Below are positions 33,875 to 45,130 of a DNA stretch of 64,000 nt, piece by piece. The position numbers and the translations under genes are program-made. This DNA comes from Ochotona curzoniae (Eukaryota; Chordata; Mammalia; Lagomorpha; Ochotonidae): assembly GCF_017591425.1 (NCBI RefSeq), contig NW_024466599.1:24900001-24964000 (forward strand), read 5' to 3'. Below the pieces are notes generated by a model. That model saw only the letters and a list, made by a program, of their open reading frames with translations. It made no database searches and had not been told where the DNA came from. Positions within the stretch are counted from its first letter, which is position 1; every line of letters begins with the position of its first letter.

Positions 33875-35520
33875 CTTTACTTCCCCACGTTGACAACGGT
33901 GGCTTTGGCAGCAGCCACGATGCTGACGGTTATGACAACGAGGATGGTTACAGTGGATTTAGCAGTGATGGAAGCAGTTGTGGAGGTGGTGGAAGCTACA
34001 CTGGTTTGGGCAATTCAAACAATCATTCTTCACACTTGGAACACATGAAGGCAGGAAGCTTTGGAGGTAGATGTTCTATCCTCTATGGTGGTAGCAGCCA
34101 CTATTTTTTTAAAATGCCAAATCAAAAAATAACAAACAACCATACAAAAATTACAGGTTAAATCAAGGCAAACATGTGGTATCTAATCTTTTGGGATTCA
34201 CTCATTTCCCTTAGCATTATAGTTTCCAGTTGTGCCCATTTAGCCACAAAGAACTGCATTTTGGTTTTTTTTAATAGCTGAGTAGTATTCCATGGAACCC
34301 AGATGTTTCGAAGAATGGAACTTGCATTATTTTTAACATATTGTTTACCCAATACTATGTCAATTAATTCCATAATGTTGTATATTGATACTGAGGCCTT
34401 GTTGGGGCTTTTAACTGACCGGATCTTTACTCTGTTAGACCTATCTTCAGACCATAGAAGGTCTCCCCAAGAGGCCACTGAACTTATCTGGACAATAAGA
34501 CGCTGAACTTTATGCTAGGCATGTGTTTGCAAGCAATGAATCTCAACTGAACTTGAACTATGGTTATGCAACAAGGTGGAGGAATCCACCATGAGGAGAG
34601 GGGTATGGGAGGGGTGGGGAGAATCCCCAGCGCCTATAAAACTGTACTACATAATACAATGTAAGCAACATAAAAAAAAATAAATAAATAAAAGTTGGAG
34701 GTGGAAGTTCAAGTTCCCCACTCAAACTCCTTTGCTACTTTAGGTAGGGGAACCCAATAACCACTTCAAAGAAGAGGTAATTTCAATCCAAAGACTCATG
34801 TCCTCCAGACACCATGCTTCATCTACAGGTGTCCTGCTCATTAATAAGTGACAGGAGATGCCCTGATAAGAATCTCACATCCCTTCTGAAGAAAACCCAG
34901 TAAGAAGCTGAGGGGCACCTTGTAAGTGTTAACTTGGGGGATTTGGACACTGACATGGGAGCCTTGTCATTACTGCTGATGGAGCTTGTGAATCACCCAG
35001 TTACCTACTTGGTTTTACCTTACACTACCCTGGGGAGGTTGTGTGGGTGCACAAAAAAAAAAAAAAGCCAAATCAAGGAGACTATGGTGGTTTGGGAAGC
35101 AACAGTAGGTACAGCAGTGGTAGTCAATAACTACCATGAACAAAGCTTAGCAGGAGAAAAAGCCAGAGAAGTGACAGGGAAGCTACAGTTTGCAATAGAT
35201 TTGTGAACTCAACCAAGCACATTGGTGGCAGGACCCAGCTGCTACAAAACAGTCATGTTTTAGACAATAGTCATGTGTAACGATAAAAAATCTTGCTGAC
35301 TGTACTATGACTAATTGTATAACAAGTTATTTTAGTTTTTGCTTTGTGGAAACTGTATTCCCTCATGCTGTCGATTGCTAAAAGTAATAGTCTGACTATG
35401 ACCCTGAATAAATGTGCATATAATAATCATTTGAACAAAGATGAAAAATGTGGACCATAAAATACCTAAACATTAATTTATGCTATATTTTTCATTCCTG
35501 ATACTAAAAAAATAAAAACA
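33875..35520 (+). pseudogene. HNRNPA1: HNRNPA1 processed pseudogene, 5'-truncated, split by an L1
   Basis: A retrocopy of the mRNA for the RNA-binding protein hnRNP A1. The left part (33875-34125) aligns to the C-terminal glycine-rich region: in broken frame it still shows GGGSY, a GNxNNxSS block, MKxGxFGGR, YGG and YF, as in the known C terminus. The right part (35067-about 35425) resumes at the homologous point (CCAAATCAAGGAGACTATGG) and continues into the 3' UTR: GAACAAAGCTTAGCAGGAG, CAGAGAAGTGACAGGGAAGC, GACTAATTGTATAACAAG and CTGAATAAATGTG. Introns are absent. Both RRM domains and everything upstream are missing. Stops and indels make it non-functional. It is interrupted at 34126-35066. 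Confidence 0.88.
34116..35076 (+). mobile_element. 5'-inverted lagomorph L1 with apparent 3' transduction
   Basis: Insertion of about 941 bases (34126-35066) flanked by GCCAAATCAA at 34116-34125 and 35067-35076. Four parts: (1) 34126-34295 is L1 in reverse (its complement contains CCATGGAATACTACTCAGC and encodes a stretch containing FVAKWAQLETIML, the ORF2 C-terminal/3' end type); (2) 34296-34671 is L1 3' UTR in sense, ending CCTATAAAACTGTACTACATA; (3) an A-rich tail at 34672-34693; (4) 34693-35052 is non-L1 sequence ending in a second A14 run. Inversion of the 5' part is the signature of twin priming. The extra segment with its own poly(A) fits 3' transduction. Confidence 0.8.
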
Positions 35521-35639
35521 TGCTTACATTGTTTTTAATATACACTTTTTTTTAGTGCAGCTTTATGCTTGGAATTCCTTAAGGAAGAAAATCGTGTGAT
35601 GTGTGTAATGTTTGTGTTCCCTATTCCTAACAGACAAGT

Positions 35640-35770
35640 TCAAGTATGGAAAAGACACACATTCAGTAAGATCACTCAGCTAGAAAGCAATGATGGCTGA
35701 ATTCTGAACCCAGGTAGATTGATCTCTGCAGAAATTACCTTGAAACCTTACCCTGCACTGCTTCTTGCCA
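35640..35770 (+). mobile_element. MIR SINE
   Basis: Core-type sequence AAGATCACTCAGCTAGAAAGC, GGCTGAATTCTGAACCCAGGTAG and CCCTGCACTGCTTC matches the canonical order of MIR (a pan-mammalian ancient SINE): the AGGTCACACAGCTAG, GGATTTGAACCCAGG and TGCACTGC blocks. Confidence 0.7.
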
Positions 35771-36444
35771 ATATATCTTGCTCAGCCATCGAGCAAACAA
35801 TGTTAGATTACAAAATTCCAACCCTAGCCCAAAGCTTAACCAAACGCTAATCTTAACTTTTGTCTCAATATTACTTCTCCAAAACCCCAGGAACTCTGTA
35901 TGCCCACCCTTGTGATTTCATGCAAAGATGCTCTTTGTACCCATCTATCTGCATGTTAAAATCTTTACACAGAAAGGTCAAACAGCCCATCTTGACTTCT
36001 ATACTATTTTCTGCTGTCGTACCAATTTATACAAACATCTCTGATACAACTTCAAATGTGTAGTTAACTTCACCTAAATCACAGAGCAGAAAAAAGATTG
36101 TGCAGACATATATAACCAGTATGAAAGTTCACTGATTTCTTGCAGTTAAATATAATGAATTCTCATCATAAATTTTATGCCTGCGTAAGTGGACCAGGGC
36201 TAGAAGCAATAGCCACTGTCAGGAAGAATATTTGGAAGAACTGCGTACAAGAGATTATGATATAATAATATCACAGTAATGCAAGTCAAGAAAATATAAC
36301 TCAATGCCTACATGTATCACCTGAAAATGTCTCTCATTGTAGAAAATGTAGGCATAAAAGGAACATTAACTTCATTTCTAGAAAACAGTGCATATAGGCA
36401 AATAAAGATTCCATCTAAAGGAGGCAAAAACTAGGAAATGAAAC
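35771..36444. other. No recognised feature
   Basis: Unique-looking AT-rich DNA; the 67-codon frame at 35860-36063 has no motif. Confidence 0.4.
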
Positions 36445-36768
36445 AGAGCCAGCTTTATGGCACACCAAGTTAAGCTGCCACTTAGGACAATGACATTCCA
36501 TATAGGAGTGCTGGTTCTGCTCCAGGTTATTTGATTCCCTATTCAGCTGTGCTAATGTGCCTAGAAAAACAGTGCAAGGTGGCCCAAATGCATGCGTCTG
36601 TCCCACACACATGGAAGACCAGGCTAGTGTCCCCACTCCTGGCTTTGGATTGATACATGCTTCACTTTTTTCAACCATTTGAGGAATAAGCCAGGGAATG
36701 AAACCACTCTTTTCTCACCCCCTCACCCATCACTCTACTTTTCAAATAAATACGTAATTAAACCTTGT
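36445..36768 (+). mobile_element. Old C-SINE, sense
   Basis: Diverged copy: AGCCAGCTTTATGGCACACC, ACATTCCATATAGGAGTGCTGG, GTGGCCCAAATGCATG, CATGGAAGACCAGGC, TCCTGGCTTTGGATTGATAC, then CTACTTTTCAAATAAATACG. Confidence 0.82.
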
Positions 36769-37819
36769 AAAAAAATTAAAGGAAGAGAGATTTGGAGCAG
36801 AAACACCGAGTGCCTCAGTAATTAGAGAAGTATATGATCTACACACTTACATCTCCTAATAAATTGGATTTAAAAATGAATGTATTCAGTGCACTGATAA
36901 AACAATATAAATCTTTAAATCATTTCAAGTAAGAATTTATGTGCTTTAATACTTAAGGATATTAATAGAGCCACTGTGTAGCTTATGAAAATGCAAACAC
37001 CTAACATATTTGTCGAACTGTAACTACACAATATATCTTCTGCTTGAGATAGTTAAACTGGATAATATGTTATGGAGTGGAAATATTCTTGAATAACGTA
37101 GAATTTATAATGAAATGAGGACATATAAACCATGTAACAACTTGAACGACAAAAGTCTAATATAAAAGATCATTAACTTGTAACAGAGGAGTAGCTAACT
37201 GCAGATAAAGAGAAATCTAGAGGATGCAGGGCCAGCAGATGTAGGGAGTGACTGCTCCTCTTAGAGCTGAAGGTCCAGTGTCAGAGGATGACGGCTTCCA
37301 GTCCCCTCCATCACCGTCCAAGGCTGAGACTGAAATTCAATATAAAGAGTACTGCTAACTCCATAGGCTGACATATCAGGAAAGTCATCTATTCCCTGGA
37401 ATGGATGCTACTGAACTTAGCAAAGGGCTAGCTAAAACACCTGCAATATTTATCAAGCAGAGCCTTGCATGACGTTCTCAGCTTATTCCTAGGACCATTT
37501 GAATTGATAATAAAAGCATAAGTATCAAGTTATTCTGGGAATGGAGAGGGAAATTATATCAAGTAGGAATTAAAAGGAGCTTTAGTTTTACCTGGAGTAT
37601 TTTATGTCATGAGCTAGGGATAATTACATTGGTATGCAATAGAAGATTGTTTTTACTATTGTATGTCTCTATGATGTCTTACCATAGGTTTAAATGGAAG
37701 AAGATTGTCCTCAAATATATTGGCCATACTGTTATTGGCCTATTGAGAATGCTTTTAAAAAGACCATTGTGTGACATCTTTTATTATTCTTCTTTCTTTA
37801 TAAATCTTAATTCCTTTTT
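36769..37819. other. No recognised feature
   Basis: About 1 kb of AT-rich DNA. A slightly GC-richer patch at 37220-37330 (GGGCCAGCAGATGTAGG, CCCTCCATCACCGTCC) has no feature I can name. Confidence 0.4.
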
Positions 37820-38137
37820 CTAACATTTATTTATTTATTACTTCAAAGTCAGAGAAACAGAAAAAGATAGACATAGAGCTCTTTCTTCTGTTGGTTTGCT
37901 CTCCAAATGACCATGATGGCCAGAAGTAGGCTGTTCTGAAGCTGGGAGCCAGGAGCTTCTTCCACGTTTTCCACATGGGTGCAGAAGCCCAAGAACTTGA
38001 GCCATCCTCTGCCTTCTCAGGCCACCAAAACAGAACTAGAATGTAAGCAGAGTGATCTGAACCCAAAGTAAAACCCATATGGGGTGTTGGTGCCACACAG
38101 ATGTAGAATTATTGGCTATGGAATTGAGCTGATCCCA
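37820..38137 (-). mobile_element. C-SINE, antisense
   Basis: ATTTATTTATTTATTACTTC tail in reverse, GTCAGAGAAACAG, GGGAGCCAGGAGCTTCTTCC, CACATGGGTGCAGAAGCCC, GAGCCATCCTCTGCC, CCCATATGGGGTGTTGG. Full-length, old. Confidence 0.87.
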
Positions 38138-38729
38138 TAAATCAAAGTTTCTGAGAGAAAATTCTTGGCAGTCACTATCATAGGAAGATACAGGACTTTT
38201 CAGAGTGTGATCAACTAACTTCTATTTCATAGTAGAGGCAATACTTCCACACTCTCAGTCTAGATGAAAATTGGACAAGTATGGGATACAGATAGGGCAT
38301 TTAGTGTCCAGTGCACAACGATCTAAGGGGACAATTTAGAAGTCAGAAAGTACACCATGAACTGCTCTCTTTGCCTTTGAAATTTGATATTAGCAACTAA
38401 ATTTTGTACTTGAATATCTTCAGTCACCAAATAGAGTTTGTTAATCTGTTCCAAGGGTTGAGGGGTTCTAGATGGGTATGTTCATAACAGAGTTATTAAC
38501 AACTATGAACTCTTCAAAACTTCTTCATGAAAAGTGTACAAAGAGATCTGGTATAGTTTGGTAGATAAATGGAGGTGTAACACTCGATAAGATGCAGCTC
38601 AGAATATGGAAGTGTAGAGAAAAAATTATGCATAATTATTATACCTAAGTCATGTGAAACATATGGGACAGTTTCAAGTTAAGTGACTCTTTTTAAAAAT
38701 GTTTGTGTAGAACTCTTTAGAAAGATACA
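38138..38729. other. No recognised feature
   Basis: AT-rich sequence without coding or repeat signal. Confidence 0.4.
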
Positions 38730-39030
38730 CTAGGTGTTTTGAAGGGCAGAGTGAAGCACACACAGAGAGAAAGGGTGAAATCTTGCATCTTTTGGATAAC
38801 TCCTCCAATGGCAACAATAGTCAGGTGCTGGGCAAGGAATAACCCAAGAGAGAGCAACTCGTCCTGATCTCCCTCTTTTTTTGGGGGGGGGCACTTTTTT
38901 TGTCCTTGCCAAGTACTTTAGCAGGAATAACAGATTCAAATGGGAGCAGCTGGGACTCGTATGATGTCAATTATGGAATAACAGTGGCATAAGCCTAGTG
39001 GTTTAACGTGCTGCTGTCCACAGCCCACTA
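38730..39030 (-). mobile_element. C-SINE, antisense, degenerate
   Basis: Older class in reverse: GAAGGGCAGAGTGAAGCACAC, AAATCTTGCATCTTTTGG, TAGCAGGAATAACAG, GGGAGCAGCTGGGACTCG and GGTTTAACGTGCTGCTGTCCACAGCCC. The middle is scrambled and includes T8G9 at about 38876-38890. Confidence 0.72.
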
Positions 39031-41111
39031 AATTTGCATTTGCTTTCTTAATACTCTCAATGCCATATTTGTGACATTTCAAACTTTTAACAATTCTCCC
39101 TAAAATTTAGACTTATAAGAATCGATTGTTTACAAAATTCAATGCTATACTTGAGAACTGCATGAGAGTCACACACTCTGTTGTTTTTACTTTATCTATT
39201 TTATTATCTATTTAATTTATTATTAAATTTCTTAAGTCTTCTCTTTCCTTCTTCCCAGCAAAATTTTAATTCTTAAGACACCCCTTTATAAATAAATTAA
39301 ACAATAATTATCAGTAAAAAAGTCAAATTAACAAAAACTCAATTACCTATTAAATATATATTTAAACAATTTCTTTCAGAAGAAATCTTGATTTACCATG
39401 ATCATTGCATGTAGTTTATCATTTCTAAATTGTACTGCAAATACTGTCTACGACTTCAGTATTTGTTCATTTTGTTGATTTGTGTAATCAGTTTTGGAAG
39501 CACTTGTAAATTCAGTCACAATTCAGATAAATGTGCCTCTATTATCCATTTGTAAGTAGTGATATATGGAATTGGGAATAAGACAAAAGTATTCTTGGTA
39601 TATTCAATAGACACATGTCATTGAAAATAATGTAAAGTTTCAAAAATAAGCATTATGATCAGAACACTTTAGTCAATTTTTTGTTTGTTTTCTTGTTTTT
39701 CTTCCCTTCCCTGTGTGTCTCTCTCAATTAGTCTGAATGCTCTTTCCATACATTAGCCTTATGAGTCTTTCCAACCAATAAAAGAGCAAAGGTTGCGTAA
39801 AACCATTAGTGATTGTGAAAAATGTCAAATATGTGAAAAAGTTTAGTCAAACAAAGCCATTCGAATCGTTTAAGGAGTGGATAAAGTAGATATTCAAAGG
39901 GAAAAAATGGTATTTCAGTAACTCAGAACGTGAACAAAGAGGAATAACAAATCCTGTAAGGAAATAAATGATTGGAATAAGAGAATGGTCCAGAAAAATA
40001 AACCATTTGTGGGACTGTATATTAACATCATCTGTTACCGGAAAATTTCAAGATTAGATTCCTTTCTACACAGTCTTTCCAAGGAATACTAAGTGAATTT
40101 ATTTTCTTAGTTTCACTAGAAATGATCCTACTGTTCTTTGGCTGTTATAATAATTTAAGATAGATTTTTCTATTTTCCCACTCTAGTTTCAAAAAAGTTT
40201 GTGATTATCATTTTTACAAAACCATGTGTTACAATAACCAAAATAGTTATTCTTCAAATCATATTTTAATTTGGTATAAAAAATTCCCTTTTATCTCTTC
40301 TAGGATTAAAATAACTCTAAAATTATGGTGCCTTTATTGGATAGATTAAAAGATAGATTATATCTACATATGTATATGTTGATATAGATAGGTAACACAG
40401 ATTCGTATTGTAACTACCAGGTATATGTGGCTCTAACAATAACTGGTATAAATGCTACTCACATACCATACACAACACATATGGAAAGTTTAGTGTAATA
40501 AGGAAAAATGTAAAAGACCTCTTTGATAACTTCTTATGTGATTACAAAGAGAAATATTTTAGGTGTTTTGCGTTAAAGATTGAAACTAATTTCATCTGTT
40601 TCTCTTTATGTTTGTCAAACATGGTCATCAAAAAGACTTGGATCTGTGGCTTCTTCTTGTGGCCTGTGTTCCGTCTCTGCGGTGCAGTGCTGGTTAGGCA
40701 CTTTTTCTGGTGAGTTCACTATTATGTCTCAAGCAAACAATTATTCCTATCCCACAGAATTCTTTAAACAGTTGTTGCATTAAGGGCAGGTGTTGGGATG
40801 TTTTGGCTCTACACACCATTTGACACAAAAAGGATTTTTTAAACCCATGGTAGAGAAGACTGATTAAAGAACTAAGGCAATCTATAGGATGCATGTATTT
40901 TACTATTATACTTTAAATTATTTTTATTCACAAATCTCATGAAAATCAAAACACTGTGTGATCAAAAGAAATATAGTCAGAAAATTCTGTATTTAAAAAT
41001 GCGATCATTTGAATAAAGATGCTCTATTAATTGATGTTTAATCAAATATATACTCAAACTTGATATCTGACTGCAAATACATCAAATATAAATAATAGAA
41101 CTGGTAAATTA
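39031..41111. other. Repeat-poor AT-rich stretch
   Basis: About 2.1 kb without a recognisable repeat or gene. It holds TTATTATTTAA-rich patches near 39190-39230. A 67-codon frame at 40580-40783 lies in slightly higher-GC sequence (40640-40700) but has no motif. Confidence 0.4.
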
Positions 41112-41465
41112 AAACAAATGCAAAGGACCCAGCATGGTAGCCTAGCAACTAAAGTCCTCTCCTTGCACATGCCTGGATCCCATGTGGGCGCCAGTTCTAA
41201 TCCCAGCCACCCCACTTCCCATCCAGCTCCCTGCTTGTGGCCTAGGAAAGTAGTAGAGGATGGCCCAAAGCCTTGGGACCCTGCACCTGCATGGAGACCT
41301 GGGAGAGGCTCCTGGCACCTGGCTTGGATTGGCTCAGCTCCAGCCATAGTGTCTGCTTGGGGAGTGAATCAACAGATGGAAGCTCTTCCTCTCTGTCTCT
41401 CCTCCTCTCTGTATATCTGACTTCCCCACAAAAATAAAATAAATCTTTTCAAAAACGGATGCAAA
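41112..41465 (+). mobile_element. C-SINE with target-site duplication
   Basis: Full-length sense copy at 41125-41452: GGACCCAGCATGGTAGCCTAG, GGATCCCATGTGGGCGCC, CTCTGTATATCTGACTTCC, AAAATAAAATAAATC. Flanking repeats are AAACAAATGCAAA (41112-41124) and AAACGGATGCAAA (41453-41465). Young class; the frames open on both strands are SINE-derived. Confidence 0.94.
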
Positions 41466-41627
41466 AACAAGAAGCTATTTCAGACAGTAAAGCATAATTA
41501 GTGGAGAACGGTTAATGCAGCCTTGAATGAAATCCTGTAATATTGAAGGATAGACCTATTATATTAAATAAGCTATACATAAATTATGCATAAATAAAAT
41601 TTCTTTTTGCAAATGATACATGCATTA

Positions 41628-41725
41628 GCAGGCAGCTGGATGGGAAGTGGAGCAGCCAGGACATGCATCGCTCCCATATGAGAAGCTGGCACTGCAGGTG
41701 GCAGCTTAACGTGATGCTGCCCCAG
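41628..41725 (-). mobile_element. C-SINE 5' fragment, antisense
   Basis: Only the 5' third of the SINE, reversed: GGCAGCTGGATGGGAAGTGGAGCAGCC, CTCCCATATGAGAAGCTGGC and TTAACGTGATGCTGCCCCAGC. The remainder is missing on the left. Confidence 0.82.
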
Positions 41726-42792
41726 CACACCAACCTCCCTCTGTGCACGTTCTCATCTCCACTTACTTAGAAAGATTCTTCTGGTGGGAGTTTAAATGAG
41801 TTTTGGACACTACCAGTTTCTTTGTTATGCAAGGTAATGTAATGAAGTCTCATTCTCTATTAAATTCACAACATTTTTATACAGCAGGCAAAGACTTGCA
41901 GATTCAAGCATTTGGTATTTATGTGCTTATGAAACATACACACTGTGAGGTCTACATAAAAATAATAACATAATGCAGCATGCAAATGCTCAGGTAGGCA
42001 TGCAATGAGGGTCAATATTCAGCTCAAGTGTTTTTTTTATGCAGTGGTTTTTATTGACATAGAAAGCATAGAAAATCAGAAATCATCTTCTAAATGGGGA
42101 TTGAAGATTTGAGGAGCCTAAGTGCTTATTCTTTTCAAAGGTAGATGTAAAATACACAACAATAGAAGTATGTCAGATGGACATAGGAGCCAACTGTGAA
42201 AAAGCTCTCCATGCTTTCATCTCCAATAACTTGAGTCATAAAGTAAATCATTAGCATTAGCATATGAACTGAAATATACAATAAGCAGCCACAAGTCTTT
42301 ACCAATACAAATGATAGATAAATAAATAGAGGAGAAAGGAAAAGTCTCCTGGGCAATGTTCCAACAAAGATATTTCTTGCCTGAGAAGGTAGAACATAGC
42401 AGCAATAGATGCACAAAATTGGGAAAGTATAATATAGAGGGATGGTTCTAGAGGGAAGAACCAGGACAGATCCCGGTCTACACCAACAGCAACATGCTAT
42501 GTGCATAGAACAAGCGACTTCAACTAGATACTAGAAGAATGCAAGTGAAAGACAATGAGATTTTGCCATGAACATTGCCAATACCCCTCATGTAGACCCT
42601 TTATAATGATGCACTAAAAATAGCATTTTGCTTTTCCTCCCAAACTCACAACCTCAGGCTAATCAAGGTGTATTGTCGAGTTCCTAAAAATAAAAGATTG
42701 AGAAACTGTCACAGTTTAAAGGATTTTGATGAGGCTTGCCAAGTAAATGCAGTGTGAGAAATCTGGATGCCATTCTAAAAGTGAAAGAAATT
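41726..42792. other. No confident feature
   Basis: A 123-codon antisense frame (42135-42506) is rich in C, F, Y and L and lacks any family motif. The underlying sequence (CAGATGGACATAGGAGCC, GAAAAAGCTCTCCATGC) looks like an old transposon remnant that I cannot place. Confidence 0.3.
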
Positions 42793-43115
42793 CAGGGCCG
42801 GCACCATGAAGCCTCCACCTACAGTGCTAGCATCCCATATGGCAGCCGGTTCGTTCGAGTCCTGGCTCCTCCACTTCTGTTTCAGTTCCCAACTAATGAC
42901 CTGAAAAAGTAGCATAAAAATAACCCAAGTCCTTGGGCCCCAACACCCACAAGGGAGATACGGTAGGAGCTTCAGGCTTCTGACTTTGGACAAGCTCAGC
43001 TCTGGCTATTGCAGCGAAGGGGGTGTGAACCAGTGTATAAAAAATCTCTTTCACTGTCTCTCCTTTTCTCTCACTCCCTTCAAGTAAATAAAAAAAATAA
43101 TAAATAAATAAAACT
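42793..43115 (+). mobile_element. C-SINE, sense
   Basis: CAGGGCCGGCACCATGAAGCC head, CATCCCATATGGCAGCCGGTTCG, CCTTGGGCCCCAACACCC, a TTTCACTGTCTCTCC tail with CAAGTAAATAAAAAAAATAAT. Full-length, older class. Confidence 0.87.
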
Positions 43116-43315
43116 AAACAAACCCAATATATTATGAACTTGGGTTAAAATAATGCATATATAATTAATTTATTAGATATAATAGTTATGATGTATTAAT
43201 ATAAGGTGTTTGCAAAAATGTTCTTATAGACAGAACATTCTGTGCTTTCTTCATGACTTTTCTACAAGTCTAAAACTATTTCCAAACAAAAAGACATTTT
43301 GAAAAAGGAAGAAAT

Positions 43316-43475
43316 GGGGCCATGCAATGGTTCAAATGGCTAATCCTTCACCTACAAGCACTGGCATCCCATATGGGCCGCGTTTTATGTCCCTGCTGCT
43401 CCACTTTCCTTCCAGCTTCATGCTTCTGGGCTGGGAAAGCAGCAGAGGATGGCTCAAAGCTTTGGTGGTTCCTGC
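43316..43475 (+). mobile_element. C-SINE 5' half, sense
   Basis: GGGGCCATGCAATGGTTCAAATGG head, TGGCATCCCATATGGGCC, GGGCTGGGAAAGCAGCAGAGG. Homology stops at GGTGGTTCCTGC; no matching 3' half is found downstream. Confidence 0.82.
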
Positions 43476-43599
43476 TTAAACTTTGTTATAAAGCTCACAC
43501 ATTGAAATTCTTTTGATTCAACTTCTGCATGGTGATCTTTTTGGAAGAGATTCATAAAATAATTTGATCTGATTCTCCAGAAATGAGTGTAATCCTTTG

Positions 43600-44095
43600 C
43601 TCTCAGATCTTGCACTGTTGCTTGCATATAGTTTTCAGTGAATTTGTACTCCTGGTTAACATGCTTGGTTCAATCTCGGAGGTCCTTATGAGCAGACTCC
43701 TGCAACCACTGAGGGGATGAGGCAATGGTGTTCCGCAGCAAGAATCACCAGAGACAGTCTCTGGTTGAGCATGTCCATTTATTCAAAACAAGCACAATCT
43801 TTAATAACCCAAGAAAAGGAGAAGGCAGAAGGGCATCTCCTGACAATGACCCCACCTAACAATGGCACTGTAATTGACTAGATGGCATCTCTATTTCTCT
43901 GAAGCTGCCAATCACGCTGCAGGCCACATATACCACATATGGCTCGCAGGTACCATGTTACTGACTTCTCAGAGTTGCTTTTCAAAAAAGTCCCAGCACA
44001 GCTCATTCAAGCACAGAGAAGGAAAGCTTTCAGAGCCCACTGCTCTCGCCTGTACGGCTAGTGATCAGGTCAACTTGAGATACTAGTGAGTCAGG
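43600..44095 (-). mobile_element. Possible LTR, antisense
   Basis: The reverse complement has a polyA signal (GAATAAATGGACATGC; TTTATT on the + strand at 43778-43783), followed by CAGAGACTGTCTCTGGTGATTC, TTGCTGCGGAACACC and ACCTCCGAGATTGAACC. This recalls an endogenous-retrovirus R/U5, with a U3-like stretch upstream. Termini and family are not established and no retroviral genes adjoin it. Confidence 0.35.
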
Positions 44096-44821
44096 ACCGT
44101 TGCCAGGGGTCTCCCTCTGGGGTACAGTGTGCCATGTCCTTTTGACCTCCCACATAGGCCAAGTAGGCAGAGATCCAGGAGCGATCTGCCACGATTCAAT
44201 TCTATCCCAATATTTGAAGACTCCACATCTTTCATGCTCTACAGACAGCATTTCACCGTTTTTACTATATCAAAAGCAGCTATTTTTGTTATCTCAGCAC
44301 TTTCTAGCTTCCTTTTCATGTCATGCCCTTGTGTTTTTGATTTCATGCTCTCTGATTACTTCACCAACGGTCCTTTCTTCCTATATTTCCCATCTATTTC
44401 CGCTAACTCACACATACAAACTTTTAAATGCAGGGTGCACACTAAGATACATACAAATATCTCATGGCAGTGCCACCTTCTGCATTATCACTAGGATGGA
44501 ACACTAGAAAATAATTCATCTGACATCCAAAATAACTAAAATTTTACTGAAAAATTTTGGTGGCATCGCAAACAGGAAGCCTGTTCATAAGACACAGCAA
44601 TGTCCACTCTCACAAAAGGATGACTATCTCCCAACATAATTGTTTCTAAAGCAGTCACAAAGTCCAGGCCTTTAATATATTATTTAACAAATAAATATAA
44701 CACATTCTACTTATATAATATATAAAACAAACATTATTTAACATATTATTTAGCCTTTAGTTTGCTATTGTTTTTGTATTTCCCAATTATACAGGTTCTA
44801 CAGACTTAGGGGAATTCCGGA
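44096..44821. other. No confident feature
   Basis: Mixed-composition DNA, possibly more of the adjacent LTR-like element at 44096-44260. Overlapping frames at 44100-44507 and 44129-44494 (135 and 121 codons) show no motif and are not supported. Confidence 0.3.
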
Positions 44822-45130
44822 GTTTTTTTTTTTAAGTGCATTTATTTTTATTGGAAAGGCAGATATACAGAGAGGAGAAGAGACAGAGAGGAAGATCTGA
44901 AGATCTTCCATCTGATGTGTCACTCCCCTAGCGGCTGCATCGGCTGGAGCTGAGCCAATCCGAAGCCAGGAGCCAGCAGCTTCTTCTGGGTCTCCCATGC
45001 AGGTGTGCAGGGTCCCAAGGCTTTGGGCCACAAGCACTGACATGGATGGGAAGCACGGCTGCTGGTATTAGGACTAGCACCCCTATGGGATCTGGGCAGT
45101 TCAAGGCAAGGACTTCAGCTGCTAGGCGAA
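44822..45130 (-). mobile_element. C-SINE, antisense, rearranged
   Basis: GGAAAGGCAGATATACAGAGAGG, a 9-base tandem duplication (GAAGATCTGAAGATCTTCC), GGCTGCATCGGCTGGAGC, GGTCCCAAGGCTTTGGGCCACAAGCA, where about 20-25 bases (the ATCCTC...TTTCCCAG part) are deleted. Reversed head CAGCTGCTAGGCG. Confidence 0.9.

Noticed and set aside
33851..34048. 65-codon open frame (+)
   Set aside because: It overlaps the HNRNPA1 pseudogene in a shifted frame (Val/Thr/Ala-rich), not the ancestral reading frame.
34158..34478. 106-codon frame (-) with FVAKWAQLETIML
   Set aside because: A real L1 ORF2-end remnant, but it is part of the inverted segment of the L1 insertion, not a separate gene.
42135..42506. 123-codon hydrophobic frame (-)
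   Set aside because: Looks membrane-like only because A-rich DNA read in reverse gives F/Y/L/I codons. No start context, splice sites or family motif.
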